From Zasmidium citrigriseum (lineage: Eukaryota; Ascomycota; Dothideomycetes; Mycosphaerellales; Mycosphaerellaceae), in NCBI GenBank assembly GCA_002786025.1, contig NHNW01000015.1, positions 682,001 to 746,000 on the forward strand: 64,000 bases of DNA. Reading direction: 5' to 3'. Of the stretch, positions 10,258 to 20,746 are shown one piece after another. Position 1 is the first letter of the stretch, and each line of letters opens with the position of its first letter. A program made the position numbers and the translations under genes. The notes under the pieces are model-generated. The model saw nothing but the letters and a program-made list of their open reading frames with translations, did not search any database and was not told the origin of the DNA.

Positions 10258-11914
10258 ATGGCGCTAAGGCGGACTGCGTTGACCATGTTGCTGGGCCGAG
10301 GAGTACTTTCGTTGCAACACCCTCTCGACGTGACTCGAGGCTGCTCGGTCGCTGTAGGTAACATCTCGTTCAATAACCCTCTGGGCAGAGTCGCTAACCA
10401 TAACATCTCGCAGTGTCCACATCTCGCCGACATCTTCGGTCCATCAGCCGTTCACTTCCCGAGCAATGACTCGGACTTCCACATGTGGGACGGCAAACAA
10501 GACGCCGCTGTCTCAGCTTGTCGAGTAGAGCCGGGAAACGCCTCTGAAATTGCGGAGATCTTCGGGGTTCTCGTCAACAACTGGTGTACCTTTGCCATCA
10601 AGGGAGGGGGCCATTCTCGCGCCCTCGATGCGAGTAAAAGCGTTGGCGGCGTTACCATCGACATGGGTCGCATGGCGAATGTTGTCATTTCTGAAGATCG
10701 ACAGAGTGCTTGGGTTGGAGCAGGACAGACGTTGATCGGCACTTATCGAGCGCTTGAACCGTACAATCTTACCCAAGTTGGAGGCCGAGTGGATAGCGTT
10801 GGCATGGCTGGCTATACCATGGGAGGAGGATTTTCCAACATCAACCAGAAATTTGGTTTGGCCGTTGATAATGTGTTGGAGTTCGAGGTATGTTCTGGTA
10901 ATCATCCCGCAATCTGCCATTGACCGTTGAATCCTATTCCAGGTGGTTCTTCCGGATGGTAGAGTCGCGAATGTAAGCCACGAGACTCATCCTGATCTCT
11001 ACTACGCACTTCGCGGAGGCGCCAACAACTTCGGCATTGTCACGAATTTCCGCATTCGAGTCCACGAGCAAGGACCACAGCTTTTCGGGGCCAGAGTCTA
11101 TCGTACGAAATATATCGACGCTATCGTGGACGAAGTCCACAAGCTGGGCACAATATTTGCCAACGATACTAATATATCCTACTGGACTCGCTATTCTTAC
11201 AACCAGACCACGGACAAGTTCATTCCGTCGGTCACTTTGGCATACCTCGAACCTATTGAAGAACCACCAATATTCCACTCTATCAACACTATACCATACG
11301 AAAGCAGCACTACGAAAGTTGACTGGTTCAGCAACCACATCTCGAAGCCTGTGCCCTTTGGACTTCGGTAAGGCCCAATCTTACCAACTCTTCTATTGCG
11401 CCCGAAGCTGACCATATATTCAAGACATTTTTTCACAACCGTGACCTACACAATCTCCGCCGACCTCGATCGCCAGCTTTGGAGAATATTCAAACAAGAA
11501 GTCGCAACTGTCAAGCACATCCCCTCCTTCCTCCCCGGGCTCGTCATCCAAACGATCCCAAAGAAAGTCTTTGAGGTTGCCAAAGAGCGAGGCGGCAACG
11601 CTTTGGGCTTGGAGAGCGCCACTGGACAGCCTTTGGGCGTGGCTCTCCTGACGTTTGGCTGGAGCAACGCTACCGATGATGAGGCGATGTATGCTTTTGC
11701 CGAGAGGTGAAGGTCGAGGGCTGAGGCTGCGGCGAAAGAGATGGGTTTGTGGAATCGTTGGCTATACATCAATTATTGTAAGGAAGATCAGGATCCTTTT
11801 GGGGGGTATGGGGAGAAGAATAAGGTGCGACTGCAGAGAATACAAAGAGAGACGGATCCTAAGGGCGTTTTCACGAAAGAAGGATTAAATAGAGGCTACT
11901 TTAAGCTCAATTAG
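10258..11914 (+). CDS. FAD-linked oxidase, berberine-bridge-like, interrupted by TGA
   Basis: A flavin oxidase of the PCMH/BBE family, often secreted and active on alcohols, sugars or secondary metabolites. Exons 10258..10353, 10414..10887, 10943..11367 and 11425 onward. The first intron is 60 nt, without stops, and has a GCTAACC branch point, so it could be mistaken for coding. The FAD domain shows FAIKGGGHSRALDA, whose His would bind the flavin covalently; the second covalent Cys of bicovalent members is absent (GGRVDSVG). The frame meets TGA at 11708..11710. The same frame then continues for 67 codons as the family's C-terminal BBE segment (LYINYCKEDQDPFGGYGEKN ... GGYFKL-type end as RGYFKLN) to TAG at 11912. 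It is probably a nonsense mutation or a base error; a truncated product is possible. Confidence 0.8.
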
Positions 11915-12274
11915 CAAGTTGCTGTGGTCGCAGCCTTGCCCTTTATATTCGTCTGTGGTGCAAATTGCAACAAGAGACATGCAGGATGTCGAAATGCACT
12001 CACACTGAGATCTCGTGCCTTCGAGCGATAAGGGCCAGACCATCACGGTGATTAGAGTTTCCGCTACGCTTCCTCGACGAAACTTCGGCTCCTTGGCACG
12101 TTCAACAAGGTCGAGGCTAGAGCAGGGACAAGCTCGATGCTTTTCAAGCAATGGACTTTTGCGGATGCGGTATGTCCGTTGTCAGAGGTTTAAATATGTC
12201 GTGTGTCGCTGACTTCGAGTATACTGAACACTTTGACACACACACGCACACGAAGTCGTCAATTCGCGGTCAAG
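11915..12274. other. Intergenic, reductase promoter
   Basis: 360 bp. It ends in a short CA-rich run (about 12236-12252) just upstream of the next ATG. An in-frame upstream ATG at 12203 would add 24 residues, but these do not resemble the family start. Nothing else is seen. Confidence 0.45.
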
Positions 12275-13325
12275 ATGAGGGTTCTTGTGACTGGAGGAAG
12301 TGGCTTTCTCGGCCATCACTGCTTGAATTATCTTCTTAAGCATGGGTTCGTAGTTGAGCTTCGGTCTTGTACAGGTAAAGACACTGACATGTTGCAGCCA
12401 CACGGTCGTGACCACCGTCCGCAGCAATGCAAAGGGCAATCAGATCTTGGCCGCTCGCCCAGAGTACAAGGACCGCCTATCTTATCATATCGTCGAGGAT
12501 CTGGCCGCTCCAAATGCTTTCGATGCTTGCATCAAGGCACACCCTTCTCTCGAAGCCGTGCTTCATACTGCCAGCCCGTTCCATTACAACGCAGCGGATC
12601 CTAAGAAAGACATGATCGATCCAGCTGTCCAAGGGACAACTTCGATACTCAAGTCCCTCAAGGCTCATTCCTCCAGTGTCAAGAGGGTCGTTGTTACATC
12701 GTCTTTCGCTTCTGTTCTGAACATGAACGAGCACCCGGCCGTCTACACAGAGGAACACTGGAACCCTATCACGATGGAGCAATCACTCTCTGGTGGACTC
12801 TTGACCTATGTCGGCAGCAAGAAATTCGCAGAGGAAGCCGCCTGGGACTTCATGAAGAAAGAAAACCCAGCTTTCTCCCTCACCACTGTCAATCCAGTCC
12901 TGATTTTCGGTCCCGTGGAACACGGCCTGTCTTCACTCGCCAACGTCAATACCTCCAACGAGGTTTTCAGAGACATGATCGAGGGCAAAATGAAAGACGG
13001 CATTGCACCTAACGAATTTCAATGGGTCGACGTGAGAGACGTCGCTCTGGCACACGTTCGAGCAATCGAAGTCCCTGAAGCGGCTTGTCACAGAATCATA
13101 GCGGCTGGAGGGGCGTATAGCAATGCAAAGATCGCGCAGATCATCAAGGCGAAGTTCCCGGAGCTGGCGGACAAACTGCCGGAGAAGATCGAGGCTGCGG
13201 AGCCAAAGACGCCGTTTGAGATTGATACGAGTCCGATGAGGGATCTGCTGGGTGTACAGTTTACGACACTGGAGCAGAGTGTGGAGGATACTGTTAAGTC
13301 GTTGTTGAAGATTCAGGCGCAGTAG
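12275..13325 (+). CDS. NAD(P)-dependent epimerase/dehydratase, dihydroflavonol-reductase-like SDR
   Basis: An extended short-chain reductase. Exons 12275..12345 and 12398..13325; the 52-nt intron has a CTGAC branch point and joins YLLKHG to HTVVTTVRS, giving 332 aa. The cofactor loop is LVTGGSGFLGHHCLNYLL at residues 4-21. The catalytic region contains VVVTSSFASVLN (Ser) and LLTYVGSKKFAEEAAWDF (the YxxxK pair as YVGSK). Typical substrates of relatives are aldehydes and ketones such as methylglyoxal or flavonoid-like carbonyls; the natural substrate here is not known. The start was chosen because the glycine loop lies right at the N-terminus, as in relatives. The neighbouring oxidase and glutathione reductase are on the same strand. 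Confidence 0.88.
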
Positions 13326-13727
13326 GAGCTGAGTAGGGGTTGCGAAGGATTGGTCAGGCTGTGATTGGTACTCCGGTTTACTCCGCTGCACTCGGACTTG
13401 TTGTAGAGCTAATCTGGCAGACCTTCACATGCTGAGAAATTTGTCATCTATTCGACATGCTTCCAGCGTCTACCCAGGACCTTGTAACGCTGCATTGATT
13501 CCAAATCTTCATCTCGACGCAACAAGAGTTCGATCCTGGGAGAAAGATATCATGCTCAGTCCGCTTCGGACATGGATATATATGACACTGATCTCAGCCC
13601 TCTGCAGCGACACATTCCACACTAGCCACGCTATTCGACCAGCCTTCTCGCTTCTCTCACTCTTCCAATTACAAATACAACGATACAAGCCAGCACGATC
13701 GAAACTCGACACCATCCCCGATTAACC
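13326..13727. other. Intergenic, glutathione reductase promoter
   Basis: About 400 bp with a TATATA-like run (about 13573-13582) and a pyrimidine-rich stretch before the ATG at 13728. No gene or repeat is seen. Confidence 0.45.
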
Positions 13728-15256
13728 ATGGCTTCCCTTACGAAAGAATGCGACTTCCTCGTCATAGGCGGAGGCTCAGGAGGCCTCGCCAGTGCTCGAC
13801 GAGCATCTGGCCTGTATGGAGTCAAGACCATCATCGTCGAAGCAAAGAGGCTGGGCGGCACTTGTGTCAACGTCGGGTGCGTTCCCAAGAAAGTCACATG
13901 GCATGCAGCAAGCATGCGAGAGACTCTCAAGGATGCCAAAGAATACGGACTTGCTTTCGAAGAGACCAAGCCCTTTGACTGGTCTGCGTTTGTCGAGAAA
14001 CGATCAGCTCTTGTCAAGGGACTCAATGCGGCTCACGAGAAGCATCTCGGCAAGGATAAGGTCGAGTATGTGCACGGGTTTGCACGCTTCATCGATCAGC
14101 ACACTGTCAATGTCACTCTGGACGACGACACAGGAAGTCAAATCAACATCACGGCGAAGACCATCTTGATAGCCGTGGGAGGTCACCCAACGATTCCAAG
14201 TGGGATCAACGGCTCGGAGCTAGGAATCACATCAGATGGGTTCTTCGAGCTTGAGAAGCAGCCTCAAAAGGTTGCCATCGTCGGTGCAGGCTATATTGCA
14301 GTTGAGATGGCTGGCATGTTGCACGCGCTAGGTACGTTGTTGAATTGATCGCTAAGTACCGTTGTCCATTCAACTAAGTTATGTAGGAACGGAGACACAC
14401 TTGTTCATTCGGCACGACAAGGCTTTACGAAGTTTCGATCCCATCATTCAAGATGAATTAATGGCCACGTACGAGCGACGAGGGATCGTCATTCATAGAC
14501 ACTCGTCGATATTCAACGTGGAAGACGTCGGAAATGGGTGGAAAGGGCTGAGCTACGAGGATTCTGACGGCAAGGCTGTGCAAGACTTCGATTGCGTTCT
14601 CTGGGCCATTGGACGAACACCAGCAGTGGAGAACCTCAATATTGGTATGTATTATACCGCAATCCGACATCTTGGCACCCTCGCATTCTAACTTAAGCCT
14701 TCCAGGTGCAGCGAAAGTCGAGCTCAGCAATGATCGCATCAAGACGGACAGGTATCAAAACACAAGCGTCGACCATATCAAAGCTTTGGGCGACGTATGT
14801 GATCAAGGCTTTGAGCTCACGCCCGTGGCCATTGCAGCAGGTCGTCGCCTCGCCGATCGTCTCTTCTCCGGAAAGAACGAAGCTGATGCCCATCTCGAAT
14901 ATGCAAACATTCCGTCAGTCGTTTTCGCTCATCCAGAGATTGGCAGCATTGGCATGACCGAGCCCGCTGCTCGCGAAAAGTTCGGCGATGGCAATGTCAA
15001 AGTCTATCGCACAAGATTCACGAGTCTGTATTACTCTATCTTTGACCGAAAGGAAGATATTGATCAATGTGCTTACAAGCTCGTGTGTGCTGGAGAGAAT
15101 GAGAAGGTCGTTGGATTGCACATTATTGGTCCTGGATCGAGCGAGATACTTCAGGGGTTCGGCGTGGCCATCAAGATGGGTGCTACCAAGGCGGATTTTG
15201 ATGGCTGTGTTGCTATTCATCCTACGAATGCTGAAGAGATAGTGACACTGAAATAG
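13728..15256 (+). CDS. GLR1: Glutathione reductase
   Basis: A flavoprotein disulfide reductase that regenerates GSH from GSSG with NADPH. Exons 13728..14331, 14387..14644 and 14706..15256; introns 55 and 61 nt; 470 aa. It opens with the FAD loop [17 protein letters not shown]. The redox disulfide motif [14 protein letters not shown] is at about residues 44-57. The NADPH loop [17 protein letters not shown] is at about 186-202. The catalytic C-terminal motif appears as [14 protein letters not shown] at the very end. There is no presequence before the FAD motif, so this reads as a cytosolic form. It is the standard enzyme length. Whether another copy exists elsewhere cannot be told; its place among accessory oxidoreductases suggests a link to redox or detoxification. 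Confidence 0.95.
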
Positions 15257-15662
15257 ACGAAGGCACTACGAGGTGACTGTCATTCGCTCGATATCAATCA
15301 ATGTATGCAGCCATATTTATGCTTCGGATAAGAGATCAGGCTGCGACCTTGTGTACCAGGCTGGGCGCCTGCCACAACCACAACCAACATGTCTGATCAA
15401 CCAGCTTGAACATCGATATCATTGGAAAGGGCTTTGGCGGAGATGTAGCAGAATTCTAGCGACACTTCTTTGCTACTCAGGCGCAGGATCGCGCTAATGC
15501 AGGCATCGGACCAGAAAGATACGTACTGGCATCATTCCGAGGTTGATCGGACTAGAGCTGATCTATCTTGCTTTGCGACAGTGATACTTCTTTTCCAACT
15601 CTTTTAACGTCGCACCTTTCTTCTCCAAAACTTTCTTGTGTCTGGCTTGCATCCAATCTATA
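15257..15662. other. Intergenic, regulator promoter
   Basis: About 400 bp. The frame of the next gene is open upstream to 15636 but without an ATG before 15663. No repeat or other gene is seen. Confidence 0.4.
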
Positions 15663-17811
15663 ATGGCTATGAACACGCCTACCGTTGGGCATCCTCGAAG
15701 AAAGAATGGAAGAGACGCTTCTTGCGAGCCTTGCAGAAAGAGCAAGATACGATGCGATCATGCCCTGCCGATCTGTTCGAGATGCCGTCAGCGAAGTATG
15801 CACTCACAGTGTTTCTACCACCCGTCGCCGCTTTCGAAGAAGAAGGCGGCCGTTGAAATAAACCAGCCAGACACCGCAATGGTCACGACCCCCTCACGAC
15901 TTCCGGCTATCTCGGAGTCCACGCCAGCAACGGCAGTATCGTCGAATGACGAGCGGCTGACCCTCAAGAGCTTGGACAGCCATCCGAGTATTGGCAGACC
16001 GGACCATGGCATGTTCAATCGCACAAGGACGGAGTACGCTACACGACTTGCTGAGATCTTACGCCATCTTCGCGACTTCGAGAGAATCCGAGACTTGATG
16101 ACATCTTACTGGCCTGTCAGTCAGTCTGCGATTCTTCCGGAGCCTCTGATAATGTCCGGCATTCCGATCCTTGAGCAAACCATCATGAATGTGTTCGGGA
16201 GTGACCATGACGGAGATGCGGATGAGTATCTGCAACGTTGCGCAGCTGGGATCTTGGACTCCACTTCGAAGCGTGTCAAGATCACTGCCGCGCTGAACCC
16301 ACAGGACTTCATGGCCCTGTTCACGGGCGAGAACCTTCGTCTGGAGTATCTAGGCCTGGTCTTCTCTATTGTGACCCGGTCTTATCTCTTTGGTCTCGGA
16401 AGAGATGGTGCCCGTGAGAAGGCATTCATACAGGATATGTATGGTTGTAGTACGACCTGCCTTCAATTGGCCCGCGAGGTGACCCCTATCAACGACATGA
16501 TGCTCTGGCTCGCCCAGGATCATGGGATGCTCACATCGGTCATAGAAGGAGACTCAAGTGAGTAAGGCCACATCATTGCAAGCCATTGCTAACGAGACCA
16601 GGCGAACTTACATGGCGACGTTTGACTGAACACCAGTCGGATATGTTCGTGTTTGGAATAGACTCCGAGAGTTTCGTCACGGCGGACACACCTTTCTTCC
16701 TCGCCGAATGTCGTCGAAGGACATTCGCAAGGGCCTATCGGAACGATAAATACGTCGCATCGCTTCTCGATCGCCCTCCACGATTGTTGACACGGCGAGC
16801 GACTGTCCAGATGCCACTCGATCTGTCAGATCAAGAGCTTCTAGCCGGCCCTGAAGAGCTTGCCATAGCTCGTTCGCAGCTGAGCCCGGATGGATGGTCT
16901 CCGAGAAGTTTTCATTCTTCAACATGGGCCAGAATTCGATTCATCATAGCCGTGATGGTTGAGAAGATCTTCGAGTATCGGTGGTTGACCTTGACACCGG
17001 AACATGCTGAAGAGCTGAGGTAAGAACACCCTTTTCTGGACCAAACGCTAAGTCTTGTAGTGCTGACGAGACCGCAAATGGTAGAGCTCTGGTCGAAAGG
17101 CACCGAGAAATCTGGAAGTCCTTGCCGAGTCACTTGCAATACAAGCCACAATGCTGGCAGTCCATCGACCCCCAGAACTGCTTCTTACTCGTCTCTGTAT
17201 TCCTTGCGTTCCTGCACACCGAGTTTCAAATCTTCCAGATGCTAGAAAAGATCGACTCGGAAGCCGGCCAGAGGATAGTCCTGGTGTCATCAGAAATCCT
17301 ATCTCTGATCCTGGAGTTGGCATCGTATCGAAGGAAAGCGGTCTATATGCATGCGCGGGTCTCAGACGTGGTGAGTGAATACAATCTCAACCTGTCGCCT
17401 GAGCTCACTTCCGTGAAGATTCTGTACAATGGTATCGCCCCAGCACTCGTGCTTTCTCAAGCTCTGGCAAAGAGTAACCCAGTCTCTTCGAGTCTGCCAA
17501 ATGGCGTTCGACGGCCAGCTTTGATCAGGAATCTAGCTTCGTTCGTGTCCGTGCTTGAGAGTGTTAGCGGGCCCGGAGAGGCAAACTATGAGATGTGCGC
17601 CAACGCCGCACAGATGATCACGGCAACCCTGGATGAAGTGCTTGAGGCTGCAGAGGCTCCACCGAGTTCGACAGCCAGCAACACTCTGTCGACTCCAGTC
17701 GATTTCGAGATGGCCGAATTCTCTCCTGATATACCCGGTATCTGGGAAGGCTTTGATATGAGCGACTGGCAGAGGAACTTCGACTGGAATCTGGGATACG
17801 ATTGCTTTTAG
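15663..17811 (+). CDS. Zn2Cys6 fungal transcription factor
   Basis: A binuclear zinc-cluster regulator with a nuclear role. Exons 15663..16557, 16602..17019 and 17061..17811 (introns 44 and 41 nt), 687 aa. The DNA-binding cluster is at residues 20-47: CEPCRKSKIRCDHALPICSR then CRQRSMHSQC, which gives the six cysteines (spacings 2, 6, 6, 2, 8). A Ser/Thr/Pro linker follows. The middle region (about 280-520) has helices typical of the fungal-specific TF domain, including FFLAECRRRTFARAYRNDKY, a common feature of that domain. The C-terminus is acidic (DIPGIWEGFDMSDWQRNFDW) and may activate transcription. It sits centrally in the metabolic stretch and is the best candidate for its local regulator (inference). 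Confidence 0.9.
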
Positions 17812-18171
17812 TTCGAGACCGATCTTGAGCGAAGAAGATTCTTGAAGAGTTGCAATTTGATGTCGATATCAAATCCGTGTTGCCGTGAGCCTCGGGGGGT
17901 GAGCTAGTCTTTGCGCTTCTCGTAAATATTTGGACTCTCAAGGTGATGGACGACTGGTTATTCATTTCCGTTGTGCACCATCAGGAGACGTGGTCTTGGA
18001 TGTTGGAAGAAAGGAAGGACTGCTCGGCTCCTCAGGTTCATAATCGTGTATCGGCATTTCAGCAATATTGATCTATATCTGGATACGGTTAGAACCTGGA
18101 CCGAGCTTTGCCGTTCGCCGACGTCACCTCGCTCAATCCCCCGTGCTATCCGAGTTAATTACAGAACCAAC
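17812..18171. other. Intergenic
   Basis: 360 bp between the zinc-cluster gene and the SnoaL-like gene, same strand. The next gene's frame is open upstream to 17971, but the first ATG giving a family-like start is 18172. Nothing else is seen. Confidence 0.4.
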
Positions 18172-18615
18172 ATGGATGGTCCAACTCCAGAAGGCTCGAC
18201 CGCGAAACAGCTCGAAAGCCTTTGTCACAGCTTCGTCGGCGCAGTGAACAGTCGCGAGCTCTCCAGATCTTATCCCGTCTGGGATTTCTTTGCCCCAACT
18301 TTTCGAGCTGAGCCAGATCTACACCCAGACCACAAAATTTTCGACCTCGACGAACTTCTCGTTCAGATTCGAGATATCATCAAAGAATATCCTACTCACC
18401 ATATCGAAATCTTTACCTTTGATACCAAGGTCACGGAGAAGACAGGGAACGCCCATGTCTTCATGACGACCGAGATCACCGGATGCCCGGAAGGAGTCCG
18501 GAGACAGAATGCTGTCATTTTCGAGTTCAAGTTGATGGAAGGAAAGTGGCGAGCTATCTGGTACAGAGGTCTACGAGGCACTGGAGGCTTGGACAGTGGC
18601 TTCGGTGGTCTGTAA
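18172..18615 (+). CDS. SnoaL/NTF2-like small protein
   Basis: A 147-aa single-exon protein. The layout is a helical start (AKQLESLCHSFVGAVNSREL), then WDFFAPTFRAEPD and a C-terminal beta sheet (HIEIFTFDTKVTEKTGNAHV ... FEFKLMEGKWRAIWYRG). This fits the NTF2/SnoaL cone fold, which includes polyketide cyclases, dehydratases and non-enzymatic binding proteins. No catalytic residue can be assigned from sequence alone. It lies between the zinc-cluster regulator and the TauD dioxygenase. A generic NTF2-like annotation is the safe one. Confidence 0.7.
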   Translation: MDGPTPEGSTAKQLESLCHSFVGAVNSRELSRSYPVWDFFAPTFRAEPDLHPDHKIFDLDELLVQIRDIIKEYPTHHIEIFTFDTKVTEKTGNAHVFMTTEITGCPEGVRRQNAVIFEFKLMEGKWRAIWYRGLRGTGGLDSGFGGL

Positions 18616-18993
18616 TCGACTACCCAAACCCCCGACCGTGTAGTGGGCCGAAGCACTCTTCAACAACCTTGAGCAGGCATCCAAGCCGGGAGGACGTCCT
18701 TTGCACCTACAAGAGACGCTTTGAATCTCTGTGAAGCTCGACATGGCTCTCGAGAAATAACTCTAGGGCACTTTCACGGCTCGGTCTCATGCGAAGAGCT
18801 CGATCAAGGCGCCGAAATGCATCACCCTTGTCTCACTGGCTTGTCAATGCGATGCCCGGGACTTCCGCAAAAGACCCACGAGGGTTTCCTGGACTACATG
18901 CCACCTCGTACTGGATTTGGTTTTGTTTGGCCAGCAGCTGGTCCACATGGGCATTAATACAGCCAGAATTGCAACAGGGGAGGAAAGGTCTCC
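18616..18993. other. Intergenic, convergent 3' ends
   Basis: 378 bp between converging genes. Frames crossing it are antisense or lack support. No gene is seen. Confidence 0.4.
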
Positions 18994-20169
18994 TCAGACA
19001 TCCTCCAAGGCTTGCACCACCTGTGCCCAGTCACTATCTGTATACGCTCCCGGGACCCTCTCTCCATCGAACAGACTCGCCAAAATCACTCTGTCAGCCT
19101 GATCTCCTTCCCAAGGCTGTCTACCATGCTGAGCAATGGTATTGTCATAGACAAGCACATCGCCCTGCTCCCACTTATGCAGCACACGAATCTCATCGGT
19201 AATCTCGGCCAAATGTTTGATGTACTTTTCTGGGATCGGAGAACCATCACCGAACATTTGCTGTGAGACTGTCTTTCGGGCGCCGGTGTTGACCTGAGCA
19301 TTCTTATAATAAGCTGCCAGGCCTGTGAAGAGCGTGGGAAGATTTGTTCCAGCTTGAGTACGAATTGCAGGAAGTCGATGGGTGAGGACTATACCATCTT
19401 CCGTCCACTCCCAGGTGGTGTGCTTCCCTCTGCCATACCGAGCAATCTGAGCTTCGATCTTGGCTCGTCGAGTCGGCTCATCATCCGCATCATCGATGTG
19501 ATTTCCAAATGCCTGCTTTAACGTCGAGCCGCCTTCATACATGCGATCGAACTTGTACGTCACTTTGCTCAGGATCCCTTTTTCAGCAAGCTCGTCAATG
19601 AACTCAGGCATCTCCCGCTTGGCTCGGTCGAAGAGCTCCAGAGAAGAGGAGATTGGTGTTTCTCCTCCCTTTGATGGTGCCTTGTGGCAGTAGAAGAAGA
19701 TGTACTCCGGAGCGTGCGGGACTTGAGGTGATTCGTTATGGTTGTATATCAACACCTCCTTGGGAGCTTCGTTCGCGGGAGCAACGCTCGGAGCTAGCAT
19801 GGGACGGTCGACTACAATCCCTATGATCTCATGAGGTTTGTATCCGAAGGCGTGGGCGAATTTGCTGAAGTCGTCTGCGCCATGGATCGGGAGGCCCCTG
19901 AAAAGGAGGGTGCCATGTTTGGAGAGCTTCTGTGTGAGAATCTCTCCTCGCGCCTGCAAAGTCTGAACCGCCTTGACCGCCGCGTCAAGGTCGATATCAC
20001 TGCCACTGCTGACAGATGGTTTCAAAGCTAAAGGAGTGATAACGCCATCTTGAGGAGCGCCCAACACTCTTTGGTTGCTCAAAGGAAGCTGAAACGCTGC
20101 GAAAGTCAAAGCTGGGGAGTTCTCCTGTGTTAATTGTTGCAAGGGCTGCGTGGTTAGTATCGTTGCCAT
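18994..20169 (-). CDS. TauD/TfdA-family Fe(II)/2-oxoglutarate dioxygenase
   Basis: A 391-aa single-exon non-haem iron dioxygenase. It would couple decarboxylation of 2-oxoglutarate to hydroxylation of an organic substrate; relatives act on taurine, aryloxyacids, trimethyllysine or clavaminate precursors. The first two metal ligands are in VLIYNHNESPQVPHAPEYIF (His-x-Glu, about residue 155). The third His is in DVLVYDNTIAQHGRQPWEG (about 350), and the 2-oxoglutarate-binding Arg is shortly after in DRVILASLFDG. The region TLLFRGLPIHGADDFSKFAH is a family-typical early segment. It shares a 577-bp promoter region with the hydrolase gene, so the two may be co-regulated. Confidence 0.9.
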   Translation of the reverse strand: MATILTTQPLQQLTQENSPALTFAAFQLPLSNQRVLGAPQDGVITPLALKPSVSSGSDIDLDAAVKAVQTLQARGEILTQKLSKHGTLLFRGLPIHGADDFSKFAHAFGYKPHEIIGIVVDRPMLAPSVAPANEAPKEVLIYNHNESPQVPHAPEYIFFYCHKAPSKGGETPISSSLELFDRAKREMPEFIDELAEKGILSKVTYKFDRMYEGGSTLKQAFGNHIDDADDEPTRRAKIEAQIARYGRGKHTTWEWTEDGIVLTHRLPAIRTQAGTNLPTLFTGLAAYYKNAQVNTGARKTVSQQMFGDGSPIPEKYIKHLAEITDEIRVLHKWEQGDVLVYDNTIAQHGRQPWEGDQADRVILASLFDGERVPGAYTDSDWAQVVQALEDV

Positions 20170-20746
20170 GGCTTGATTTGTGAGAGATTGGGATGACGGT
20201 CTTATCGCACATGTGACATAGACTTGCTCACGGCCAAGAGTTGCCCGAGCTAGCTCTTGAGTGGGGTGCAGCTACAATCGGGTGCATCAAGCGGACGGTC
20301 GATGGCGTGCTTCGCCCAGAAAGATACCTGCGATCGAACACAACAAAAAGTACGACATCTCTAGTCAAGGTAATCATAACTTGTCACATCTCCGCGTGTG
20401 ACTTGTTGACGCCCGCCTGACTTTCACAACGCAGCTAGCTCAGCACACACAACTTGTCAGGCCGCAGGGTCCAAATTCTGACACCCGGTTTCTGACAACA
20501 GGATTGAGAATACCGAAGGATGTCCGGACAGAAATCCTTCCCTTGAGCCGGTGAGCTGAGGCAGATGTCAGAATCTATGAGGATGGACTACACATGCGTT
20601 TGTCAGCCTCGAGCCAAATTCCAACACGCTGGTATCACGGAGTGAAGAGAGGAGTATTTAACCCACAGAGATGGCCTTGAGATTGCTCTGACTTAAGTCG
20701 CATCTATTTGACCCCAAATATCGAGCCCTAGCCGTTCGTGGATAAG
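20170..20746. promoter_or_regulatory. Divergent promoter with repeated TGTCAG sites and a palindrome
   Basis: The region between the dioxygenase (minus) and hydrolase (plus). The hexamer TGTCAG or its complement CTGACA occurs at 20455-20460, 20478-20483, 20492-20497, 20566-20571 and 20601-20606. A perfect 10-bp palindrome TGTCCGGACA lies at 20521-20530. Five hexamers within about 150 bp is more than chance would usually give, so regulator binding is plausible but untested. Confidence 0.45.

Noticed and set aside
10354..10413. 60-nt in-frame insert in the FAD oxidase (GNISFNNPLGRVANHNIS region)
   Set aside because: Although free of stops, it has GT-AG ends and a GCTAACC branch point, so I treat it as an intron rather than a protein insert.
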